Origin: Puccinia triticina
Taxonomy: Eukaryota > Basidiomycota > Pucciniomycetes > Pucciniales > Pucciniaceae
Assembly: GCF_026914185.1 (NCBI RefSeq)
Contig: NC_070570.1
Coordinates: 5,208,001-5,272,000 of the forward strand
DNA: 64,000 bases
Reading direction: 5' to 3'
A model generated the notes under the pieces. That model did no database searches. It worked only from the letters and a program-made list of their open reading frames with translations, and was not told the DNA's origin. Each line of letters begins with the position of its first letter. The first letter of the stretch is position 1. Positions 56,796 to 64,000 of this stretch are shown here, piece by piece. The position numbers were made by a program, and so were the translations under genes.

Positions 56796-58704
56796 CTAAT
56801 CTGAATCAGAAGAGCGACCACTGGAGAACTCTTCTCCTTCCTCATCCTCTGACTCCTGCTCTTCTGATGAACCTGATTGATTGGGATCCTCATTGATTTC
56901 GATTTCAGAAAGCTCCCTTCCCCTAGGATAAAACCGTTTGATATGGGAAGCTGCATAGGCCCTCTTGAGTTCCGTCCCGTCTAGTTCTTCCAATATGTAA
57001 GCTCCTTTTGGTAGTTGTTTCTTGATCCTAAAAGGTCCATTCCAGCGGTGCGCAAAAAGTTTCCCCCACTGGTCCTCCAGGCTTTTGTTGTAAACCAAAA
57101 CCATTTCACCAGGATCCAAGGATCTCCTAAGCCTAGCCGCCATCCGCCGATCCCATTATCTGACTGATGATTCCCTGGCTCTTAGCAATTTTTCATAAGC
57201 TATTCCCAGAATCTCTTCCCGTCGCTCCAGTTGCTTGGTCCGGGATTCCAGGAGTTCCTCCGTCGTATGAATTTCGGTCCAATCAATCCCAAGAAAAGTG
57301 TCCATCTCAATATCCACGGGTAGCACTGCTTTTTGGCCAAATACTAGCTCGTATGGTGAGTATCCAGTTGTTCGCTTGGTGGAGATTCTGTCTGCAAAAA
57401 GAACTAATGGTAGATATTCTCGCCATTTACCACCAGATTCTCCGCACATCTTGATCAGGGTGTCCTTAATGGGTCGATGGCCTCTTTCAATCATGCCGTT
57501 AGCCTCAGGGTAGTAGGGTGTAGGTGGTTTGAAAGTAGCTCCAATCTTTTCTACTGCCTTTATAAACTCGTTCTTGAATTCTGGTCCATTGTCTGCCGTG
57601 ACCGTCTTGATTACGCCGTACCGATAGACCCATTCTTCAAGGAGAAATTTTCCAATGGTTGCGGCTGTCAGTTTCACCAGAGGAGCCGCTTCGACCCATC
57701 CGGATAAATCATCCCGCACCACTAGTAAGTACTTATATCGTCCAGCCTTGATATGACAGACATCCAAAGCTAGGCGCCCAAATAAGCTGCTCTCTCCTGT
57801 CGGGTGCCGTATTTCTCGTGGAACTAGTGGGTCCCTCTTTTGACAAGGTTCGCAGCTCTGTACCCATAACTTGACTTTTTTCTTCAAACTAGGCCACCAG
57901 AATCTACACACTAATCGCTGATATGTCTCTTCAAGACCACAATGCCCAAGGTCTTCATGTACCATTCGTAAAATTTTGCATTGGTAGGATGTCTTGGAGA
58001 TGACTAGTTGTGACATTGGTGAGTGCCTGCGCATGAGTCGTCCTTCTTGGATAAAATAGTTTGCTGATTTTTGCTTGAGTTTCTGGAATTCGTCTGGGTT
58101 CATAGAGTGAGGTTTACGAAGCGTCCTGAGATATTCCTTCAAGTCTGTCCAGAATCCCGGGGCTTCCCATTCAAAGACCTCTGTGGTGGTGGACGTCCCA
58201 TTAAATTGTGAGCAGACTTTGATTACAGGTTCATCTTCATCAAAATCCTCTGTGTCGTTATAGAATTCTTCTTCTTCGTCACTTATCGGTCGTCTAGAAA
58301 GTGCATCCGGCATTGTGAAAGTTTTTCCTGGCTTGTGGGCCATCTCAAACGAAAAGAGTTGGATGAATGCTACCCATCGTGTCATGGGTGCATTTGGGAG
58401 CGAAGGTGAGTTGATCATCTGAATTAGGGACTGTGCGTCTACCTGGAGTTCAAAGTGTTGGCCCCATAGAAGTGTCTGTAATTTCTTCAAAATTCGCGCC
58501 ACACCGCAGAGTTCCAATTTCGCCTGCGAATATCTCGACTCAACCGGCGAAAACACTATTGATTCGTATAATACTGGTCGGTTTAGTCCTGTTTCAAGCT
58601 CCTGTTGTGAAAGTACTGCTCCAGCCGCAATGAAACTGGAATCTACAGCCAGTACGATCAGCCCTGCGTCCGGAGAGTAGTCGAGATTCTTGAGCACCAA
58701 TTAC
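56796..58704 (-). pseudogene. Gypsy RNase H and integrase, one in-frame stop
   Basis: The frame opens at the inversion break and reads VLKNLDYSPDAGLIVLAVDS with SSFIAAGAVLSQQ (RNase H), KPGKTFTMPDALSRRP, the integrase zinc finger (H-x3-H-like LGHCGLEETYQRL and CEPCQKRD), then the core with Asp in LALDVCHIKAG, Asp in TADNGPEF and Glu in MIERGHRP. A TAA (57156-57158) precedes the in-frame C-terminal part MAARLRRSLDPGEMVLVYNK, WNGPFRIKKQL and a tail of acidic residues ending at 56796. No chromodomain seen. Catalytic residues look intact; the stop removes the C-terminal DNA-binding part unless read through. Confidence 0.88.
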
Positions 58705-58847
58705 AGTCAACCCAACATTTACATAAACAACCTTACATACATTTAACAACCTACATACATAACAACCCTTACAATAACAATATCAACAAATTATTCAGTG
58801 TCATCAACAAGCTCATCTTGAACCAACCAACCCTATCACTTCATTAA

Positions 58848-58880
<33 letters not shown>

Positions 58881-58969
58881 TCTGGTAGTATAGAAGGGCA
58901 GAGTTTGCACCTCCATCATCCCCTTCTCCATTCAGCAAAAGGTTCTCAGGAACACTTTTGAGTCGTACA
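58705..58969 (+). repeat. Gypsy LTR fragment (U5 part), displaced by inversion
   Basis: Reverse complement of 53299-53564 with about four differences. Ends GAGTCGTACA in element sense, and the sequence after it (AGGGAGTCCCC...) is the leader with the primer-binding region. Confidence 0.85.
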
Positions 58970-59557
58970 AGGGAGTCCCCAACGTGATAGGATAATCTTG
59001 TGGATCGACAAACGTATAACCAATTTCAATCGAAACCAGAAGCATTCGTCGAAGGATTTCAACTTTGGACGGAAAAAGGAATCGAATTTATCAACAAATC
59101 TAGAATACTCAACGGCATATTCAGTTATTCTGTTGGACGACTAGTTCAATTTTAGGAACCATCTACGGGACCGATTAAAAACCTCTGAAGAGAAAGTGTA
59201 ACCACTGGATCTGAAAGGAGTTTTTCGAAGGAAGCGGCTGATTATATACTGGAAGACGGTGTGTCGTACCAAAGGATCCGGATAATCAGATACTGTTAGA
59301 AGAAAACTCTGGAGCCAATTATATACTGAACGACGGTGTGTAGTACCTAAGGATTCGGATAATTAGGATACTGTTTGAAGAATACTCCCATTACGGTAAA
59401 AGTTATTTTTTTTTTTTGAAGTATTGAGAAGAGAACCCCCAAATTGCCCTGGTAAAGAGACCAGAGACCAGAGATATTATTGTTTCTTTTTCAGAGCACA
59501 GTAACAGTTAGCCAAGGATTGACATATTATAAAAACTAGGAATCAACACAAAACAAC
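58970..59557 (+). other. Gypsy leader between LTR and gag
   Basis: About 590 bases without an open frame. GGTGTGT(C/A)GTACC(A/T)AAGGAT(C/T)CGGATAAT occurs twice (59260 and 59330). Precedes the gag ATG. Confidence 0.6.
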
Positions 59558-62089
59558 ATGAGTTTACCATTCAATATACCAGATTTGGAAGATGGATTCG
59601 CACCCTCGACCCCGTTCAGGAACAGACCACTAGCCGAAACTTCAGGAACGCTTTGGAACCAGGATACCCAGAATCCACCGCCACCACCTCGAAAGGACAA
59701 AGGGAAAGGACCAGAAAATCAGTTCCGGACCCAAATGGAAGAAGACGTATCAGATTCAGATGAAACCCCACAACATCAAAATATACCACCGAGACAATCC
59801 ACACCTCGACAACAACAACCATCTGGGTATGGAATACACAACACGGAAAACAGACAAGAACCAATGTTCCAGCCTCAGTTTCAACCAAAAAGAAATCAGG
59901 CTCAGGCTGGACAACAACAACCTTTACAACCAGAACCACGAAAACCAGATCAACAAACTGGGTCAGCATATTACGAGGCTGCCTACCCACCAAGGCCGGT
60001 CATTATCAAGGACTCGGGACTTTACTATGAAGGAACTCAGTTCATGAAGTTCCTTAACAGATTTGAAAGAACAGCAAATGCATACGGGGCCACCGATCAC
60101 GATAAGGCGGCTCAGATCCTGAGATTTATACAAAAGGAGGAGTTAAAATGTCAACTTGAGGAAATGGACGGATACGACGCTTACGATTGGACAAAACTCC
60201 GAGCAGAAATGGTGAAAGCATGGGGCGACCTGGATAATACGATCATGTATACAATCGACGACCTTGTGAAAGTAGCAAAACAACAAGCAAAGGAGGGTAT
60301 CACAAATTATCGGGACTATAAGCTATATGTATCAAAGTTCACGCTAGTACTCTCCTATCTGGTAAAAAACGAAAATATCAACAAGAACAACGACGCCGGA
60401 ATATTATTCTTAAGCGCCTTTTCAATTGAGAGTCAACGAAGCATCAAACGTACACTAGTCACCAAGGATCAACTACCAAAAGCCAAGGATGGAAGTAACA
60501 AGGCTCCTAAATGGGACGATTTACTGATAGCGGCAGAAACGGAAGTGCGAGTTGACGAGGGATACACGAATCTCTCAAATTTCTTGGAAGCAAACTGTAC
60601 GATGCAGAAAGACTTGGACATAAAGAAAGGAGATGGGAAGCGACGAGATCAGATGTTAAAGGAAACACCAAACGATAAGATAGTGGAACAACGGATTCAA
60701 GACATGCAGCAAGAATTTGCAGCAATGAAACAGAAAATGCAGAGTATCTTACCAACAACATACAACCGACAAGGTGCCACAGATAGACAAGAATTTTCTC
60801 AAGAAGCGCCACGACCATCAACACCATTATACGAAACCATGGTCTGTTATTACTGCAAAAGAGAAGGGCACGCTACGGCAAGATGCCCAGAATTTCTGAA
60901 AGACGAGGAACAAGGATTGGTGAAACGAGTGGGGAAAGATTGGTTCTTACCCAATGGGGAACACATATCATGGATACCTTCAAGGCCAATTCGCTCGGTA
61001 GTTGCCACCTCATCAGCAAATACTCAAATGCAGGACGCCATCAGAAGTTTGGCAGAATCTCGAAGAAATGGGAACGGGAATACTCCGCTTATGAAGTCTT
61101 CAGCGCAAACCATAGATTGGGACCCACCGTCGTTAGGAGCAGATAACTTTATGAAGAACCATGCTATTACGAGATCTGAAGGACAGAAGGGACGTCGAAG
61201 CGTTAGGATTCAAGAACCAGAGAAGGATACTATGGATATTGACCAAGAAGACGGGGAGGAAGCTTCTGCTCCAAAAGAACTACCTAGGAGGACGTCTGAG
61301 AAAGTCTGGAGTAAGGAACGAATACCGACTATCAGCACGAAGGAATCCCCAGAGGAAGCTCTAATACATGACTTGGACAATGTTAAGATTCCTACAAATT
61401 TTGCGCAACTCACTGCAATATCACCTTCTTACACAGAACAGATCATAGCAAAGTTGCAGGGACGTCTTTCGGGGAAGAATACCTCAACCACCTACATTGC
61501 AACTAAAGAAACTAAAGTAGCGGCGCCAATGACCACCCTACCAGAGGAAGAAGGTCCGTCTGACCCATGCTACTACAGTTGCGCCCTAGGATACATAACA
61601 GCGCAAATCGGCGGGGAAAAAGTCGACTTTATGGTGGATTCCGGTTCTATGGTCAATGTCATACCCCGATCAGTAGCCAAAGATTTGGAGCTAGAATCTG
61701 TGATAGTAAACATACCCATGCAAGGTGTTGGTGGGGCCAGATGCGACATAACCGGCGTAGTCAAAAATTGCCCAATACAGATTGGCCGATTTTCTGGGCC
61801 CGCTCACCTCTTTATATCACCAAAAGCTCAAGATTGCATTTTAGGACGGCCTTTCCTTTTCGACTACGACTGCACCTTGGAATACCACGAAACGGGGGAG
61901 ACTCTCACGTTTGCAGGAACCAAGGGCCGGCGAATTTCAGTACCATTGGCTCGAACCGGGCAAGGTCGAGGATGGGATAATCGGAAGGACCTCAGCACCA
62001 ATAGCGTGAAATCGGTTCCTGCATCAGAACATGTCCAGAGCGAAGAATATCGAATGTTCAAAAAGGCACCTAGTCAGCATTTTTTATAA
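59558..62089 (+). CDS. gag: Gypsy Gag with CCHC zinc knuckle and aspartic protease
   Basis: An 843-residue uninterrupted frame. The N-terminus is disordered and Gln/Pro-rich. A capsid-like helical region follows (FLNRFERTANAYGATDHDKA, AAQILRFIQKEELKCQLEEM, YRDYKLYVSKFTLVLSYLVK). A CCHC knuckle CYYCKREGHATARC sits at about residue 429. The retropepsin motif VDFMVDSGSMVNVI is near residue 690, with the second-strand element DCILGRPFLFDYD. Gag forms the virus-like particle, and the protease matures it. The ATG at 59558 is preceded by 590 bases of leader. The pol frame starts separately about 410 bases after the gag stop, so Pol would need internal initiation or splicing, unless ancestral continuity has been lost. 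Confidence 0.88.
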   Translation: MSLPFNIPDLEDGFAPSTPFRNRPLAETSGTLWNQDTQNPPPPPRKDKGKGPENQFRTQMEEDVSDSDETPQHQNIPPRQSTPRQQQPSGYGIHNTENRQEPMFQPQFQPKRNQAQAGQQQPLQPEPRKPDQQTGSAYYEAAYPPRPVIIKDSGLYYEGTQFMKFLNRFERTANAYGATDHDKAAQILRFIQKEELKCQLEEMDGYDAYDWTKLRAEMVKAWGDLDNTIMYTIDDLVKVAKQQAKEGITNYRDYKLYVSKFTLVLSYLVKNENINKNNDAGILFLSAFSIESQRSIKRTLVTKDQLPKAKDGSNKAPKWDDLLIAAETEVRVDEGYTNLSNFLEANCTMQKDLDIKKGDGKRRDQMLKETPNDKIVEQRIQDMQQEFAAMKQKMQSILPTTYNRQGATDRQEFSQEAPRPSTPLYETMVCYYCKREGHATARCPEFLKDEEQGLVKRVGKDWFLPNGEHISWIPSRPIRSVVATSSANTQMQDAIRSLAESRRNGNGNTPLMKSSAQTIDWDPPSLGADNFMKNHAITRSEGQKGRRSVRIQEPEKDTMDIDQEDGEEASAPKELPRRTSEKVWSKERIPTISTKESPEEALIHDLDNVKIPTNFAQLTAISPSYTEQIIAKLQGRLSGKNTSTTYIATKETKVAAPMTTLPEEEGPSDPCYYSCALGYITAQIGGEKVDFMVDSGSMVNVIPRSVAKDLELESVIVNIPMQGVGGARCDITGVVKNCPIQIGRFSGPAHLFISPKAQDCILGRPFLFDYDCTLEYHETGETLTFAGTKGRRISVPLARTGQGRGWDNRKDLSTNSVKSVPASEHVQSEEYRMFKKAPSQHFL

Positions 62090-62502
62090 CTACCGGCATC
62101 CAGCTAGGGAGTAACTCGCTTCAGCTAGTCAAGCGGGTTATATCTCGGACGCTGGATTTCATTGACTGGCTCAAATCATTCTTCTTAAAACACTTCGGGA
62201 AAACATCAAAACAAATAAAAATATACCTCTTTAAATTTTTTTCCCTTAAAAAGAACATTCTTATCATTTTCCTTAAGCTATTAAAAATCTGTAACATAAA
62301 GAAGGACTCACCTACAAAACCAGATTTGGGCCCTTTCAATAAACCTAGGGGTCTTGGATTATCTCCTTCCGTCAACACCACGAGAATATTGCAAACAGAC
62401 AACGACTTGCAACAGCCTATCGAATCTTTACTCTCTAATGGATTAGGGTCAACATTTCAAGACAGACTGTGCTAAAGCTGGAAAGACGGAAACCTATGGT
62501 GT

Positions 62503-63756
62503 ATGACAAAATATAAACCAGTTGCCAAGAAGGTTCAACCAATCAACCAACCAATTCCGCAAACATTAAATCCTCCACTTCAGCGACCTCCACTTTCACG
62601 GGATCCATATAAAACACCACTCACGCCAAACCCTCCAGACTTCACCCCTACCTCCAGGATCACTGAAGAACGATTAAAGGTAGTTAACTTTGGGCCAGAA
62701 GGGTGGCTTTGGGAAGAAGAGTTGAAACTTTTTAAGCACCTGATTGTGATCCGGGAAAAAGCGGTCGCCTTCACGCCAGAAGAAAGAGGACTCTTGAAGC
62801 ACTTGTATGGTTTACCTTATGTCATACCAGTAATCGACCACGTGCCGTGGCAGAAGAAACCCATTCCGATCCCAGCCGCCATTAAAGACGAATATGTGGA
62901 GCAAGTACGCGAACGGGTACGGAATAAACTCTATGAACAATCGACATCAAGTTATTCCAGTCCGGTGTTTTGCGTACTCAAGCATGACGGAAAGTTAAGG
63001 ATAGTTCACGACCTGCAAGAAATGAATAAGGTTACCATTAAAGATGCAGGGTTACCACCCGCAACCGAAGAATTTGTCGAATTGTTCGCCGGTCGTGCCT
63101 GTTATGGATTGGGGGATATTATGGGTGGTTACGAAGAAAGAGAATTAGCTCCAGAATCCAGACCCCTTACCACCTTTGATACTCCTTTGGGCGGATTTCA
63201 ACTCACAAGACTTCCACAAGGCGCCACCAACTCGGTAGCAGTATATCAAGCACAAATGATGTGGATCCTTCAGGACGAAATACCAAAACACGCAGGAGTG
63301 TTTATCAACAATGGGGGTATTAAAGGACCAGGCACCACATACAATGACGAAGTTCTGGAAGAAAATTCAGGAATACGCCGTTTTATCTGGGAATACGCTC
63401 AAACACTGGAGCGAATATTATTTCAAATAGAAGAAGCAGGACTCACTATTTCAGGAAAGAAGTTTGCATGCTGTGTACCTGCTTTGGATATTGTGGGTCA
63501 CGTGGTCTGTAAAGAAGGTCGGAGGGTATCGGATCAGAAAAAGAACAAAATAACAACATGGCCAACTCCCAACAACATTATGGAACTCCGAGGCTTCATG
63601 GGAATAGTAACTTACGTCAGGATTTTTGTAAAAAATTTGTCTGAAATTGCGGCTCCCCTTTGAAAGTTAACTTGAAAAGACATAGAATGGCTCTGGGACA
63701 AAAGCTGTGACAATTCCTTCAACCAGTTGAAAAAGATAATTGGAGAAGACATCACC
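62503..63756 (+). pseudogene. pol: Gypsy reverse transcriptase, catalytically altered and truncated by inversion
   Basis: From ATG 62503 the frame reads the RT fingers and palm: SPVFCVLKHDGKLRIVHDLQ, YGLGDIMGGYEERELA (motif A), LTTFDTPLGGFQLTRLPQGA (motif B), then VFINNGG where FIDD is expected (motif C, 63302-63313): both catalytic Asp are Asn, each explained by a single G-to-A change. It continues VGHVVCKEGRRVS and MELRGFMGIVTYVRIFVKNL. TGA stops at 63661-63663 and 63673-63675 follow, and the frame then reads DIEWLWDKSCDNSFNQLKKI up to GEDIT at the break (63756). The rest of pol starts at 58704 on minus. The enzyme would be inactive. Confidence 0.88.
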
Positions 63757-64000
63757 AGTAATGAACTAAGGAAAAGACCACTGAGGGGGGGAAGAGAGCT
63801 CCTTATATAGACAAATGTGAGGGAATTTAGCTACAAGGAGGCCATGTATGAGGGATTTTAGCTGCAGGGAAACTGAATGAGTGACTATGATTGGTCAGAA
63901 CATGAGGGATTTAATGTGGTACTTCTATGATGTCACCTGCAGCTGTCAGTTGTGAAGATCCACTAATTTAGAATGCATGTACATACTATGCAGTGTAGAT
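63757..64000 (-). repeat. Gypsy LTR fragment (other part), cut by window edge
   Basis: Direct copy of 53571-53814, with about one difference in 240 bases. Confidence 0.88.

Larger units (their letters stand above)
53299..64000 (-). mobile_element. Ty3/Gypsy LTR retrotransposon with internal inversion (right end outside window)
   Basis: Left LTR 53299-54030. Coding parts: integrase/RNase H on minus (56796-58704), LTR fragment 58705-58969 and gag plus front of pol on plus (59558-63756), second LTR fragment 63757-64000. Restoring the orientation of the segment 58705-63756 makes pol continuous on minus and the two LTR fragments continuous on plus, in the same direction as the left LTR. The LTR copies differ at only a handful of sites, so the insertion is young. 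A spliced accessory gene lies antisense between the 3' LTR and integrase. Confidence 0.88.

Overview
The window looks like nuclear DNA of a basidiomycete rust fungus (Pucciniales, Puccinia-like). Evidence: protein genes split by short GT-AG introns of about 60-95 bases, Pro/Ser/His/Gln-rich fungal proteins, small secreted proteins, and a dense load of LTR retrotransposons, hAT-type transposase remnants and minisatellites. I saw no operons, bacterial ribosome binding sites, CRISPR arrays or rRNA genes. Family names come from recognising motifs by eye; no search was run.

Left part (1-21.4 kb). An Asn/Thr/His-rich exon runs leftward off the window edge (1-about 1118, minus). Head to head with it is the N-terminal half of a Stealth/XPT1-like sugar-phosphate transferase (1268-1711, plus). 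About 18 kb of repeats follow: a nested DNA transposon with terminal inverted repeats, a C-tract minisatellite, a small secreted-protein gene, an almost intact Ty1/Copia element (5011-10126, 358-base LTRs, AAAAT target duplication) that landed just beyond it, a repeat field with three large palindromes (12.6-13.2 kb), a DIRS-like reverse-transcriptase remnant, a decayed hAT transposase and a second decayed transposon-type gene. Then come the 3' part of a CIA30-domain gene (19.6-20.1 kb) and what is probably the C-terminal half of a Stealth-type gene (20.5-21.3 kb).

Middle (21.4-47 kb). This is the ordinary gene space. DCP1, the mRNA decapping activator, lies at 23080-25584. A six-exon, 1913-residue disordered protein lies at 31104-37237. 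A secreted protein with a Cys-rich basic tail (39517-40179, minus) and an unrecognised two-exon protein with a hydrophobic N-terminus (44126-45939, minus) follow, separated by long gene-poor stretches that hold a TA-flanked MITE and a long hairpin.

Right part (47-64 kb). A gene runs into a 685-base minisatellite of a 10/11-base unit that is open in all six frames. After it come a Copia C-terminal remnant, about 1.1 kb of DNA built from GAGCAGGT/ACCTGCTC hairpins, and a Ty3/Gypsy element. The Gypsy element is rearranged: gag and the front half of pol lie on plus, while RNase H and integrase lie on minus. One inversion of about 5 kb, between a break in pol and a break inside one LTR, explains every junction. 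It also carries a spliced accessory gene antisense to pol, and its reverse transcriptase has Asn in place of both motif-C aspartates.
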